NCBI GenBank assembly: GCA_002350845.1
Contig: DEFL01000012.1
Coordinates: 13,929-74,071 of the forward strand
DNA: 60,143 bases
Source: Christensenella sp. UBA2853
GTDB lineage: Bacteria > Bacillota > Clostridia > Christensenellales > Aristaeellaceae
Direction of reading: 5' to 3'
The notes under the pieces: model-generated
Told to the model about the DNA's origin: nothing
Database searches by the model: none
The model's input: the letters and a program-made list of their open reading frames with translations, nothing else
Shown: one piece after another, positions 42,605 to 52,487 of the stretch
Position numbering within the stretch: position 1 is the stretch's first letter
Layout: each line of letters starts with the position of its first letter
Translations under genes and position numbers: made by a program

Positions 42605-44122
42605 TTACTGCTTGGCAGCGTACCAGGCGCGTGCGTTCTCGGTGACAGCCTGACCGCCGTTGGCGTACCACTTGTCGACGAACTCGTCAAACTTGTCGAT
42701 GGAGTATTCGCCGGTGATGATCTTGGTGGCATACTCGACATACAGGGTGCGGTTCTGGATGTCGGCATACTCGCCGTAGATGGAGTTCGGAATGCCGTCG
42801 CCGGCCGGCAGGTGGGTGTACTGAGCCAGTTCCTTCACGTTGCGGATGGCCTGGGAGATGGCCCATTCACGGTCGGTGCCCAGCTGGGAGGTGAGCAGTT
42901 CCACCTGGAACTCAGGGGTGGAGATGGTGTTGTAGGGCGTGAGGATCAGGTTCTGCTGGGTGGTCTTGTCGTCGGGCAGACGGGAGGTGACGCCGTCCTT
43001 GGTGACGGAGTGCATGCCTTCGACGCCGTTATAGAAGTCCATCCACTTGCTGGTGTCGCCGTAGGCGTTGAGCAGCTGCATGACGGCCATGATCTTCTTT
43101 TCATCGTCGGTCTTGGCCACGACAAACTCAATGCCGCTCAGCTTGCGGCCGGTATAGAAGCCCTTGCCCTCATAGCCGTCTGCATCGATGACGGGCAGCA
43201 CGGCGATATCGGGCTGGACGCCGGTGGATTCATAGATGGCTTCTGCGTAGTTGTAGCATTCCTGGGGAATGTGTTCCCAGATGCCGACATTGCCGGCATT
43301 GATCTTGCCGTCCCACTGGGACTTGTTGTTGAGCAGGGTTTCGGGATCGAGCAGGCCGTCCTGGTAGAGCTGGGCGATGAACTGCAGGGCATCCTTCATG
43401 TTCTGGGTGACAGCGGAATAGGTCAGCTCGCCGTCATACAGATCCCACTGGGGATAACCTTCCCACATGGCCACGCCGAACATGGCGAAGAACTGGCCCA
43501 TCCAGCGGGCTTCCGCGCGGCCGCCGGAAGGCAGCTCGTCGGCGATGCCGTTGCCGTTGGGATCCTTCTCATAGAAGGCCTTGAGGACGTCCACGAGTTC
43601 AGCCTGGGTCTTGGGCATGGCCAGACCGAGCTTGTCGAGCCAGTCCTTGCGGATCATGGGCGCGTTGCGGCCGTAAATGACGCTCGGGATGTACCAGATT
43701 TTGCCTTCGCCGGTGGGGTCGTTGGCACGGACGCTGCCCCAGACTTCCTCGCCGATGAGGTTGTAGAGGTTGGGAGCATATTTCTCCAGATAGGGGGTCA
43801 GGTCGAGCAGGGCGCCGGACTTGATGAGTGTGGTTTCCATGCCGTTGGGGTTGAACATGTCGGGCATTTCACCGGCAGCGATCTTCAGGTTCAGCTGCTC
43901 GTTGTAGGTGGTGCCGCCGTTCCACTCGACGTAGGGCTGGGTGACGCCAACGCCGGTGATCTCCAGATATTTCTCGTACAGGGGAGAGCCTTTTTCGACG
44001 GGCAGGAAACCGTTGTTGGTTCCCCACACGCTCAGATCAACGACGGTTTCCTCTGCGGAAGAGACGCTGACCATGCTCAGGAGCATCAGGATCGCGAAGA
44101 GCACTGAGAGTACCTTTTTCAT
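42605..44122 (-). CDS. Extracellular sugar-binding protein of an ABC importer
   Basis: A 505-residue solute-binding protein with signal peptide MKKVLSVLFAILMLLSMVSV and cleavage near SSAEE; there is no lipobox cysteine. The body has the family features LNLKIAAGEMPDMFNP, WLDKLGLAMPKTQAELVDVL, AFYEKDPNGNGIADELP and YADIQNRTLYVEYATKIITG. ATG 44122 follows GAAAGGAAAGGTC. It lies downstream of two permease genes and upstream of the histidine kinase, so importer, sensor and regulator form one operon. Confidence 0.93.
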   Translation of the reverse strand: MKKVLSVLFAILMLLSMVSVSSAEETVVDLSVWGTNNGFLPVEKGSPLYEKYLEITGVGVTQPYVEWNGGTTYNEQLNLKIAAGEMPDMFNPNGMETTLIKSGALLDLTPYLEKYAPNLYNLIGEEVWGSVRANDPTGEGKIWYIPSVIYGRNAPMIRKDWLDKLGLAMPKTQAELVDVLKAFYEKDPNGNGIADELPSGGRAEARWMGQFFAMFGVAMWEGYPQWDLYDGELTYSAVTQNMKDALQFIAQLYQDGLLDPETLLNNKSQWDGKINAGNVGIWEHIPQECYNYAEAIYESTGVQPDIAVLPVIDADGYEGKGFYTGRKLSGIEFVVAKTDDEKKIMAVMQLLNAYGDTSKWMDFYNGVEGMHSVTKDGVTSRLPDDKTTQQNLILTPYNTISTPEFQVELLTSQLGTDREWAISQAIRNVKELAQYTHLPAGDGIPNSIYGEYADIQNRTLYVEYATKIITGEYSIDKFDEFVDKWYANGGQAVTENARAWYAAKQ

Positions 44123-44173
44123 AATGACCTTTCCTTTCTATATCGACCGGGTTTTCCCGGCAGGATACCATGT

Positions 44174-45043
44174 TCAGCCTTTGACCGAACCCAGCATGGC
44201 GCCTTTCTCAAAGTACTTCTGGAGCTTGGGATAGACGAGCATGATCGGGACGATGGCGAAGACAACCACGACAGCCTTCAGGGAGCGCTCCGTATAATTG
44301 ACCGCGCGCTTGGCCGCGATGGTCTGCAGTTCGGAGGACTCGGTGACAAACTGGCGCACCTTCATCTGCAGGGGGAACATATTCATGTCGGAGATGAAAT
44401 AGAGCGGATGCTGGTACTGGTTCCAGATGGTGACAGCATAGAACAGCCCGATGACGGCGATGACCGCTTTGGAGGAGGGCAGGACGATCTGGGCCAGCGT
44501 GCGGAAGGGACCGCAGCCGTCGATCGTGGCGGATTCCTCCACTTCCCTGGGGAAGCCCAGGAAAAAGGTCCGCATAACGATCATGTTGTAGGCTGTCAGA
44601 ATATGCGGGAGGATCATGGCCCAGACACTGTTGTACAGGCCGATGGAGCGAAGGGTCAGAAAGTAGGGAACCGTCGGTGCCTTGAAGATCATGGTGATGA
44701 CGACCATGATCATAATGCCTTTCTGCAGGCCGAACTCCTTTTTGGAAAGGGGATAGGCGAGGAGTGAGGTGATGATCAGGGCGAGGAAGGTGCCCACGAG
44801 CGTGGTGCCGATGGTGACGGCCGTGGCGCGCCACATGTCAGGCCGTGTCACAATGGCCTTCCAGGAGTCCAGCGTAAAGCCGACCGGAAAGAGCGTGACG
44901 GCGTTTGTGTTGACGGCAATCTTGGAAGAGAAGGACAGTGCGAGCACGGAGAGGAGCGGGATGACCGCAATGACGGCACAGAGGATCAGGATGATGGTCA
45001 TGACACCGCTGAACATCTGGTCGTTCCAGGAACGTTTACGCAT
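44174..45043 (-). CDS. Sugar ABC transporter permease (MalG/YtcP type)
   Basis: A 289-residue permease with six membrane helices. I start at ATG 45043, which overlaps the stop of the upstream permease (TAATG), rather than two codons earlier at GTG. The EAA loop is VEESATIDGCGPFRTLAQI with VLPSSKA after it. The tail LVYPKLQKYFEKGAMLGSVKG is diagnostic of the YtcP group. Confidence 0.93.
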   Translation of the reverse strand: MRKRSWNDQMFSGVMTIILILCAVIAVIPLLSVLALSFSSKIAVNTNAVTLFPVGFTLDSWKAIVTRPDMWRATAVTIGTTLVGTFLALIITSLLAYPLSKKEFGLQKGIMIMVVITMIFKAPTVPYFLTLRSIGLYNSVWAMILPHILTAYNMIVMRTFFLGFPREVEESATIDGCGPFRTLAQIVLPSSKAVIAVIGLFYAVTIWNQYQHPLYFISDMNMFPLQMKVRQFVTESSELQTIAAKRAVNYTERSLKAVVVVFAIVPIMLVYPKLQKYFEKGAMLGSVKG

Positions 45044-45987
45044 TACCACAGCCCCCCGTCATCTGAAATCTTTTTGGACAGCTGATTGAAGAAGACGACC
45101 ATGACCAGGCCGATGACGGACTGGAACAGTCCCACAGCAGTCGTGATCGAGTACTGGGCCTGCAGAATGCCGACGCGGTAGACGTAGGTGTCAAAGATGT
45201 CGCCCGTGGAATACGTCATGGGCGTGAGCAGGCTGAAGACGTGCTCAAATCCAAGTTCCATGAAGCTGCCGATCTGCAGGAGCAGCATGGTGATGACTGT
45301 GGGCAGCAGCATGGGGAAGGTGATGAAGCGCATTTTCTGGAAACGGGTGGCCCCGTCAATGGATGCGGCCTCATACAGTGACTGGTCAATTCCGGCGATG
45401 GCGGCCATATAGACCACCGTGCCCCAGCCGGCTTCCTTCCAGATGGTGGAAAAGACATAGACCGTGCGGAAGTATTTCGACTGCTGCATGACCAGCAGCG
45501 GACGCAGGCCGAAGAGGGCGCGGGCGCGGTTGAACAGGCCGCTGACGCCGAGGAGATCGAAGATCAGTTCGGAGACAATGATCCAGGAGAGGAAGTAGGG
45601 AATATAGACGGCTGTCTGAATGGTCTTTTTGAGGCGCGGCGCACCGATCTCATTCATCATCAGCGCCATGATGACCGGCACCGGGAAGCAGAAAAGAATG
45701 CGCAGGGCACCGAGAATCAGAGTGTTGGTGAGAATGCGGGAAAAATCCGAATAGGTGAACATGTTGACAAAGTTCTTCATGCCGACCCACTGGCTGGAAA
45801 AGATGCCCGTATAGACCTGATAATCCTCAAACGCGATCACGCTGCCGAGCATGGGGATGAACCGGAAGATGATCAGATAGATGACGCCAGGCATGGCCAT
45901 GACATAGTACGGCCAGTATTTTCTGAAATTGTCGGCCAGCCCTTTTGAGTGAGTGCGGGCGGCCGCACGCTGAGATGCGTTTTGCAT
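45043..45987 (-). CDS. Sugar ABC transporter permease (LplB/MalF type)
   Basis: A 314-residue permease starting at ATG 45987 after AGGAGGCGGAACC. Features are the cytoplasmic N-tail (GLADNFRKYWPYYVMAMPG), six helices, and the EAA loop SLYEAASIDGATRFQKMRFI with TFPMLLP after it. It ends FNQLSKKISDDGGLW. It is the first gene of the operon; a perfect inverted repeat lies 19 bp upstream of its start. Confidence 0.93.
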   Translation of the reverse strand: MQNASQRAAARTHSKGLADNFRKYWPYYVMAMPGVIYLIIFRFIPMLGSVIAFEDYQVYTGIFSSQWVGMKNFVNMFTYSDFSRILTNTLILGALRILFCFPVPVIMALMMNEIGAPRLKKTIQTAVYIPYFLSWIIVSELIFDLLGVSGLFNRARALFGLRPLLVMQQSKYFRTVYVFSTIWKEAGWGTVVYMAAIAGIDQSLYEAASIDGATRFQKMRFITFPMLLPTVITMLLLQIGSFMELGFEHVFSLLTPMTYSTGDIFDTYVYRVGILQAQYSITTAVGLFQSVIGLVMVVFFNQLSKKISDDGGLW

Positions 45988-46005
45988 GGTTCCGCCTCCT
46001 GTTCC

Positions 46006-46032
46006 TGTCTGAAAGTGTATCATTTTCAGACA
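46006..46032. promoter_or_regulatory. Perfect inverted repeat upstream of the importer operon
   Basis: TGTCTGAAA, 9-nt spacer, TTTCAGACA. It lies immediately before the ribosome binding site of the first permease gene and within the divergent promoter region, so it may be an operator, or an mRNA hairpin in the leader. Confidence 0.6.
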
Positions 46033-46078
46033 AAACGGCCATGGACGGAGTTTAGTTCGAACTGGGACAAATTTAAGA

Positions 46079-46108
46079 TTGTCGGAAGCGCATGCTTTCA
46101 TGTATGAT
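46079..46108 (+). promoter_or_regulatory. Promoter of the YdcF-like gene
   Basis: TTGTCG, an 18-nt spacer and TATGAT. Confidence 0.5.
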
Positions 46109-46185
46109 AGGGGACGGATGAAGAGGGAAAATGAAAAACGGGACAGATGCGCACAATCGCATCAGAATACGGAGGAGGAATCCAT

Positions 46186-46977
46186 ATGAAACGTCGATTC
46201 TCGGATGCGGCGGAAGAGGGTCTGAAAAAGGAGGCCCAGGCTCAGATTGAGCGGGCGGTGGTTTCGTATGCGGTCTCCGGCAAGCGCGACGAGCAGGCAC
46301 TGTCAGGCCTGGCATCGCTTGACCCGGTGCTCGGGGAAAAATGGAAACGCATCATGGATCTCTGGGATGTCCCGGTGACCGTGAATGACCGGCTGCCGGA
46401 TGATCTGCCGGAGGATGATACGCTTTGCCTGGTTGTGCTCGGATTCCAGCTCAATCCGGACGGCAGCATGCGCGAGGAACTGATCCAGCGGCTGAAGGTG
46501 ACGCTGGAAGCATCGAAGCAGTACCCAAAGGCATTCATTGTCTGCACAGGCGGCGGAACGGCTGCAGATGATCCCGCTGCAACCGAAGCGGGCTGTATGG
46601 CGCAGTGGCTGAAAGCGCAGGGCGTGGATGCTTCGCGGCTGATTGCGGAGGATCGGTCACTGACGACTGCGCAGAATGCGGTTTTTACGATGAGCCTTCT
46701 GGAGGAACTGCATCCTCAGGTCAGGAATCTTGTGATCATTTCCAGTGACTATCATATTGCCACCGGTGTGCTGCTCTTTGGCGCAGAAGGCATTCTGCGG
46801 GACAGCGGCATGAAGATCGTCAGCAATGCCGCATGGCATGCCCCCAGCGGCTCGCTTTCCCCCATGTTCCAGGCAGGTGCGCTGATTGAGCTTTCCGGGG
46901 ATATGGAAACTGCATATGAAATCTATTGCGATACATATGATATCCATGCACTTCCGCCCCTGCATCGCGGGGAGTGA
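46186..46977 (+). CDS. YdcF/SanA-like (DUF218) protein
   Basis: A 263-residue cytosolic protein starting at ATG 46186 after GGAGGAGGAATCCAT. The N-terminal third is helical and charged. The DUF218 domain begins LCLVVLGFQLNPDGSMREEL and continues IVCTGGGTA, EAGCMAQWLKAQGVDASRLI, AEDRSLTTAQNAVFT, IISSDYHIATGVLLF. The domain is a Rossmann-like fold often linked to envelope or vancomycin-sensitivity functions, but no activity is established from sequence. Family members often have a membrane helix; this one does not. It is transcribed alone and ends in a perfect 17-bp terminator stem. Confidence 0.88.
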   Translation: MKRRFSDAAEEGLKKEAQAQIERAVVSYAVSGKRDEQALSGLASLDPVLGEKWKRIMDLWDVPVTVNDRLPDDLPEDDTLCLVVLGFQLNPDGSMREELIQRLKVTLEASKQYPKAFIVCTGGGTAADDPAATEAGCMAQWLKAQGVDASRLIAEDRSLTTAQNAVFTMSLLEELHPQVRNLVIISSDYHIATGVLLFGAEGILRDSGMKIVSNAAWHAPSGSLSPMFQAGALIELSGDMETAYEIYCDTYDIHALPPLHRGE

Positions 46978-46985
46978 GAACAGAA

Positions 46986-47029
46986 CAGAAAACGAGACGG
47001 TGTCAGATCGTGCACCGTCTCGTTTTCTG
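46986..47029 (+). terminator. Terminator after the YdcF-like gene
   Basis: CAGAAAACGAGACGGTG and CACCGTCTCGTTTTCTG form a perfect 17-bp stem with a 10-nt loop. The internal TTTT serves as the T tract. Confidence 0.8.
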
Positions 47030-47230
47030 TTGATCGGAAGGCGCAGGGGATCAGATGCATTGAACCGGTTATACGAAAGCGGTCATGCGGAACCTGCAGC
47101 GATTTATGGAAGAGATGGGGTTGGAAAAACCTGCCTTGCAGATGAGAACTTTTCCGGGAGTATCACGTTCAGACATGCCGGCCTTTCACCGGAAAGTACT
47201 GTGGGCAAAGAAGCCGCCGTCTCCCTTTGA
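47024..47230 (+). pseudogene. Remnant: AAA ATPase (archaeal-type ATP-binding family), N-terminal piece
   Basis: The frame reads FLLIGRRRGSDALNRLYESG, then HAEPAAIYGRDGVGKTCLAD and ENFSGSITFRHAGLSP. It matches the start of the family in which FIGRexELxxLxxLY is followed by the P-loop YGRRRVGKTxLI. Here the P-loop GRDGVGKT survives but there is no start codon and the frame stops after about 68 codons, leaving out the Walker B and DUF234 parts. The 5' end is buried in the upstream terminator. Confidence 0.65.
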
Positions 47231-47367
47231 TTTTCTGAGCAAAATGGACATTGCATGAAAACACTTTAAGGAAATGCCGCAGAAAGTCACGACCAAGGAT
47301 TCCCCATCTTCTTGCTGTCATCTCCTGTCAGGCCGCTGACACGAAACAGGAAGGTGAAATTGCGCAA

Positions 47368-47412
47368 AAAGCTCTGAAAGTGCCGGATTACAACACTTTC
47401 AGAGCTTTGTTG
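47368..47412. terminator. Bidirectional terminator of the GH29-GH127 operon
   Basis: AAAGCTCTGAAAGTG and CACTTTCAGAGCTTT form a perfect 15-bp stem with an 11-nt loop. On the minus strand it is about 80 bp beyond the GH127 stop. Confidence 0.7.
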
Positions 47413-47492
47413 GTCTGGGAAGGATGGAGTGCGGGAGGATTTTCCAGATGCATGGACCACAGGGAGTTCTCCGGATGTCCATGCAGCCACTG

Positions 47493-49337
47493 TCAGTCCC
47501 CTGGTTTGTTTTTGACGGGGAAATAGACCTCATAGGGTTCATACCCGATTTTGTAGAGCGGACGAAGCCGGGTTCCCCGTTCCTGTCCCACTGTCTTGAA
47601 CTGCTCAGTCCAGGAAGCCCATTGGCGCTCGCTTTCCCGGGCGATGCTTTCCTCCGCCGGCTTCCCGTGCAGGTCGAGCATGGTTTCTGCATCGGTCTGT
47701 CCTGCAAGGGTGATGGGACCATAGGTGAAAGCAGCCATATGATCATCGTCCGGAAGATATTCGGCTCGGATGCGCATGGGCAGCCTGACGCAGACGCTGT
47801 CACCGCTGTGCCATACGCGGTCAAAGGTACAGTATCCATCATCCGCGGCTTCGGACTCGGTCCAGTCGGGAATGCGGACCTTCAGAATCATGTGAACAGG
47901 CTTTTCCGTGCGGACCGTAAAGTAAAGGCACTTGACCTCGGGATGGTGCAGCACCTGTGACGGCACAGGATCGATGCTCTGTTTTCCCGCGGAGTCGCTG
48001 CTCATGTGAAAGGAACCTGCCTGCGTATCGTTCTGCTGCGTTACGGTGACCTCCTGCCCGTCAATTTCCACGGTGCAGGCAGAATCAAAGAACTGGCAGG
48101 CATAGAGCGTATTCCCGTCCTGATAATACATATAGCGGTTGTGCGCGGCGTTTGCCTGCACGAGTGTGCCGTGGCAGCAGTAGAAATGATTCTTCTCACT
48201 GGCCCAGCCCTTCCGGCCGCCTGCACGCAGGGGCAGGAAATAGGTGAGCAGACCGCTGCGGGGCGTGGTGTCCCGGAGGTAGCCGTCATTGATGCCCTCC
48301 CGGCTCCAGTAAGCCTGTGCCATAATGCCGTTATACAGGTTCCGCTCGATATAGTCAGCATACCGCTTGTCGCCTGTCCAGCGGAACAGATAATCGGCCA
48401 GACGCATCATATTGTACACTGTGCAGTGCTCCTGCGCCATGTCGCCAAGACGTGCTTTCATTTCATTCTTCGGAAGCCAGATTTCTCCGAGCGTCTGCCC
48501 GCCGGTCACATAGGTTCCCCGGTCCGTGACCGCGCATTTCCAGTAGGCTTCACAGATCCGGCGCCATGTTTCCTCACCGGTCACTTCATAGGCCCGGGCA
48601 CAGCCGCAGACCTCAGGGATGGTGGTGTTGGCATGCATATTGGTCAGAGGGTCTCTGCCTGCGAGCAGAGCATCGAACAGACGTCCGCGGTAATACCGTT
48701 TCATCAGCGTCAGATAGCACTCTTTGCCGGTGATGCCGTAGAGGTCCGCCCAGATTTCCAGCATGCCGCCGGTCTCCACATCCAGGATATCATCCATCTG
48801 CTCCCGGGTGAAAGACGCTGTCCAATTCAGAAACCACTGCGCCCAGCGCTCGGCGATGGCCAGCGCTTTTTCATTTCCGGCGTATTTGTACATATCCACA
48901 AGGCCCATGAACACCTTATGGATTGTGTAATGCGGCGCCCAGACGGGCTTGCCCTGTGCGATGCGGAAGAGATACTTTTCCGGGATGGGGCCTGCCCAGC
49001 CGTCGCCGTTTTCCTCCTGGCAGCGCTCCAGAATATCGATCATATCATCGGCCTGCGCCTTGATCGCGCGGTCGCCGGAGGCAGCATAGTGCATGGCGGC
49101 GGCCGACAGCCAGTGCCCGGGGAAGTGTCCGCGCAGCTGGCAGCAGGGATTTTCCCAGCCGCCGTGCATGTATTCAGGGGTTTCAGCCGCCCCTCCCAGG
49201 CCCGCTTCCAGTTCAAAATTCAGCATCAGCGCCCGGGTTTCCAGACGCAGCATATAGTCCCGGTTTTCCCTTTCACGGCGCTTCAGTTCGGGATCGTCAA
49301 GGCGGACACTGTGCCCCTGGATCATCTGCAGTGACAT
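47493..49337 (-). CDS. GH127 beta-L-arabinofuranosidase
   Basis: A 614-residue cytosolic enzyme. The GH127 zinc/cysteine active site is visible: EHCTVYNMMRLADYLF (Glu and Cys near 300), and CCHGTLVQANAAH (the Cys pair near 386, the second expected to be the nucleophile). Other blocks typical of the family are WENPCCQLRGHFPGHWLSAA, PVWAPHYTIHKVFMGLVDMY and NMHANTTIPEVCG. It should release terminal beta-L-arabinofuranose. Start ATG 49337 follows CGGAGGAAATCG. It is 17 bp downstream of the GH29 gene in the same operon. Confidence 0.9.
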   Translation of the reverse strand: MSLQMIQGHSVRLDDPELKRRERENRDYMLRLETRALMLNFELEAGLGGAAETPEYMHGGWENPCCQLRGHFPGHWLSAAAMHYAASGDRAIKAQADDMIDILERCQEENGDGWAGPIPEKYLFRIAQGKPVWAPHYTIHKVFMGLVDMYKYAGNEKALAIAERWAQWFLNWTASFTREQMDDILDVETGGMLEIWADLYGITGKECYLTLMKRYYRGRLFDALLAGRDPLTNMHANTTIPEVCGCARAYEVTGEETWRRICEAYWKCAVTDRGTYVTGGQTLGEIWLPKNEMKARLGDMAQEHCTVYNMMRLADYLFRWTGDKRYADYIERNLYNGIMAQAYWSREGINDGYLRDTTPRSGLLTYFLPLRAGGRKGWASEKNHFYCCHGTLVQANAAHNRYMYYQDGNTLYACQFFDSACTVEIDGQEVTVTQQNDTQAGSFHMSSDSAGKQSIDPVPSQVLHHPEVKCLYFTVRTEKPVHMILKVRIPDWTESEAADDGYCTFDRVWHSGDSVCVRLPMRIRAEYLPDDDHMAAFTYGPITLAGQTDAETMLDLHGKPAEESIARESERQWASWTEQFKTVGQERGTRLRPLYKIGYEPYEVYFPVKNKPGD

Positions 49338-49354
49338 ATGCGATTTCCTCCGTC

Positions 49355-50815
49355 TTACACGATTTTCAGCGTATTGGCATACGGGACCGGCAGGTTCTCG
49401 GGCAGCTGCACCACGAGCACACCGAAGGCCTGATGGAACGGCACCTCGCCATAGCCCAGCAGGATCACCTGATGGACTTCCTGATCGCGGAAGCTGTGGA
49501 TTGTGAGGGGTTCTCCGCCTTTTGCGCCGAGGCAGAAGGCGTAAACCGCGCCGCCCTTCTGGACAAAGCGGAAGTCCTGGCTGGTCCAGTCGGTCTTGTT
49601 TTCGGTAAAGCCCTCGATCTTGACCATGGTCGGACCTTCCCTGAATTCACGCCAAGGCCGCGTGCCGTACACCGCTTCGCTGCAGACGCTGAACCAGCTG
49701 GCCAGTGCATTCAGGATGTATTCCGCTTCCTCGTCGATGGTTCCGTCCGGACGCTGCAGGATGTTCAGCAGCATATTGCCGTTCTTTGAAATGATGTCGA
49801 CAAGCATCTCCACGATCTGATCCGGCTGCTTGTAGGGGTGATGCACATCATAGAACCAGTTGCCGATGCAGGTATCGGTATGCCACGGATCCGGCATGAT
49901 GCCGGGCAGCTGGCTCTTCTCAATGTCGAGCACCCCGACCTTATAGATCTCGGGGCTTCTGTCCTTCTGGAGATACACGGCCTGGTTGCTGCCGTGCTTT
50001 TCGATGGAGGTGTTGTACAGCCTGGCCACAGCCTTCAGGCCCTTTTCATAATCGGACAGACTCTGTCCTTCTTTTTCCATGTCGGTCCAGTTGCTCACAA
50101 AGGGAAGGGCACCGTCCGTATACAGCAGGTCCGGCTGGAATGTGTCGATCATTTCCGTGACGGCCTTCAGCCAGTATTCGCGGAATGCGGGGTTGCGCGT
50201 ATACCATGGGGCGGCCATCCCGGGGTTTTCCGTCCCGTGTTCCTGATTGTCATGATAGAAATCCCGCCAGGCAGGATCGCTGCCGTCGTACGGCACGCCG
50301 GCGTACGGGCCCACCTTGTCGCAGCCTTTGTTGACACGCCACCAGGAGAAAGAAGCGCCCAGATGCTCACTGATGCCAAAAGGCATGTGATGACGGTCCG
50401 CAGCCGCTTTCCACAGGGCCAGAATGTCCTTATGCGGGCCTACGTTGACGCTGTTCATGCGGTTGACTTTGGAGTTGTAGTTGAAGAAATGGTCATGATG
50501 TGTGCCCTGCGACATGAAATAGCGGGCGCCGGCCTGATAGTATCTGTCCATCAGCGCTTCCGGGTCGAAGGCCTCAGCCTTCCACAGTTCGCACAGATCC
50601 TTGTAGCCGAATTTGGACGGATGGCCGTAATGCCGCAGATGGTATTCATACTGAGGCGTCCCCTGAATGTACATATTCCGGGCATACCAGTCCCCGAACA
50701 TGGGTACGCTCTGCGGTCCCCAGTGGCTCCAGATGCCGAATTTCGCGTCACGGAACCATTCGGGCACTTCATAGGTGCGCAGGGATTCAAAACTGGGTTC
50801 GAAGCGCTGATTCAT
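49355..50815 (-). CDS. GH29 alpha-L-fucosidase
   Basis: A 486-residue cytosolic enzyme, starting at ATG 50815 after GGAGAGATTTG. The barrel has the GH29 hallmarks WFRDAKFGIWSHWGPQSVP, GARYFMSQGTHHDHFFNYNS, and the nucleophile Asp in DLLYTDGALPF near 228. GNWFYDVHHPYK and DIISKNGNMLLNILQRPDG match the late barrel. A small beta-sandwich closes the protein. It should cleave terminal alpha-L-fucose (or galactose-like analogues) from imported oligosaccharides. It is the first gene of the GH29-GH127 operon. Confidence 0.92.
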   Translation of the reverse strand: MNQRFEPSFESLRTYEVPEWFRDAKFGIWSHWGPQSVPMFGDWYARNMYIQGTPQYEYHLRHYGHPSKFGYKDLCELWKAEAFDPEALMDRYYQAGARYFMSQGTHHDHFFNYNSKVNRMNSVNVGPHKDILALWKAAADRHHMPFGISEHLGASFSWWRVNKGCDKVGPYAGVPYDGSDPAWRDFYHDNQEHGTENPGMAAPWYTRNPAFREYWLKAVTEMIDTFQPDLLYTDGALPFVSNWTDMEKEGQSLSDYEKGLKAVARLYNTSIEKHGSNQAVYLQKDRSPEIYKVGVLDIEKSQLPGIMPDPWHTDTCIGNWFYDVHHPYKQPDQIVEMLVDIISKNGNMLLNILQRPDGTIDEEAEYILNALASWFSVCSEAVYGTRPWREFREGPTMVKIEGFTENKTDWTSQDFRFVQKGGAVYAFCLGAKGGEPLTIHSFRDQEVHQVILLGYGEVPFHQAFGVLVVQLPENLPVPYANTLKIV

Positions 50816-50883
50816 ACAAATCTCTCCAATCATTTTTTGTCAGGGCACGATCGTTCTTTATGTCGGATTGTGGTGTATACCAT

Positions 50884-50913
50884 ATTGTACCATTTCGCCT
50901 GAGCTTTGCGCAA
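50884..50913 (-). promoter_or_regulatory. Promoter of the GH29-GH127 operon
   Basis: On the minus strand TTGCGC, an 18-nt spacer and TACAAT. Confidence 0.5.
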
Positions 50914-51056
50914 TCCTTTATGAGGCGCTCTGCTTCGGAACGGCATGAATGGAAAGATGTAAAGAATCGTCAAGAAAGTCAAAAAATGATCATAGAATGT
51001 ACAAAGGGAAAAAGGCATGATAAAAAAGGCGAAAAATGCTTTATATAGGGGTGCGC

Positions 51057-52487
51057 ATGAAGACAGCGAAATGGATATGGCTGCGCAGTGAGAACCGTGA
51101 GAATACCTGGATGTGCTTTGCAAAGGATTTTGTGCCGGAAAGCCCTTCCGAACCATGGGTCCTGCGTGTTGCTGCCGACAGTAAATACTGGCTGTACATC
51201 AATGGACAGACCGTTTTGAGGGAAGGCGGTCTGAAACGGGGACGCTCGCCTCATTCTACGTACTGTGACGAAATAGACATCAGCGAATCCTTGCGCCGGG
51301 CGTGAACCGGCTGGCCGTTCTCGTATGGTATATGGGCAGGGATGGGTTTTCCCATCTCTCCTCCGGCAGAGGCGGGCTGTATGTGGAGACGGTTTCGCCT
51401 GCGGGCAGCGGACTGGTTTCGGATGCGGGCTGGAAAGCAAGGCGGCATCCGGCGTATCTTCAGGCGCCGGAAGGAGAAAAAGGACCGAATTTCAGACTGC
51501 CGGAATCGGATATCTGGTATGATGCAGCGCGTGAACCGGGACCGTGGACAGACAGAGGCTGCGACCTTTCAAAATGGGAAAACGCCGAAGTGTGGAGCGA
51601 TGAAGAAGCGGAGGTCTTCGGAATGCTCATCAGGCGGCCTCTTCCGTTTTTCCGGTTCGGTGGCCTGACGGATTTTGGCAATACCCCGGATGTTCAGGGC
51701 ATGACAACCGAGCGCGATACGACGCTGGTCATGCAGCTCACGGCGAATGTGCAGTTTACACCCTTTCTCCGGGTGGAGGCGCCTGCAGGGAAGAGGATTG
51801 AGATCTGTACAGAAACCTATGGGACGCCGAATGCGCCGGATGTGAATGGACTCTGGAGCATATACATCACAAAGGAAGGCCTGCAGGAATACGAATCCCT
51901 GGGGTGGATGAACGGGAAGACGGCACTGTTTCACCTGCCTGCCGGGATCACCATCCATGCGCTTGGGTACAGAGGGACCGAATATGCCGCCGACAGGGCA
52001 GGCAGCTTCCGCTGCGATGATGATTTTCTGAACCGGCTTTGGGAGAAGGCGTATCACACGCTGCATCTGTGCATGCGCGATACCTTCATGGACTGCCCGA
52101 ACCGTGAGCGTGCGCAGTGGTGGGGGATGCAGACATCGAGATGCAGATGGCGGTGTACTGTATGGATACAAACGCAAATGCCCTGTATGAAAACGGGGCG
52201 GAAACGATGGCCGCGTGGTATGAAGCAACCGGTGAGATGCTGACAGTGATCCCATGCGGAAACGCGAGGTTTGAGCTCCCGCTGCAGAATCTCGCGGGCA
52301 TCCGCGGTTTTATGACGTATTACAGGCATACGGGCCGCTTCGGGCTGATCCAAAAAGTCTATGCCATGGCCAGACAATATGTGCTACAATACGATTTAGA
52401 TAGCCGGGGACTGGCGGTTCACCGCCCCGGCAGCTGGGACTGGCCGGACCGGGGAGACAATGCAGATCCTGTGATTATGGAAAATGC
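51057..52487 (+). pseudogene. Broken GH78 alpha-L-rhamnosidase
   Basis: From ATG 51057 (MKTAKWIWLRSENRENTWMC) the frame follows a GH78 N-terminal carbohydrate-binding domain and stops at 51303 right after LRR. One base earlier the family sequence resumes as VNRLAVLVWYMGRDGFSHLS and runs through CMRDTFMDCPNRERAQWWG, a GH78 landmark. At about 52125, in a G run, the frame is lost again by one base and resumes as GDADIEMQMAVYCMDTNANA. It ends abruptly in GDNADPVIMENA, where the catalytic domain should continue for about 350 residues. Both breaks fit loss of one base, the first near a GGG and the second in GGTGGGGG. Sequencing error could explain the frameshifts but not the truncation. Confidence 0.85.
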
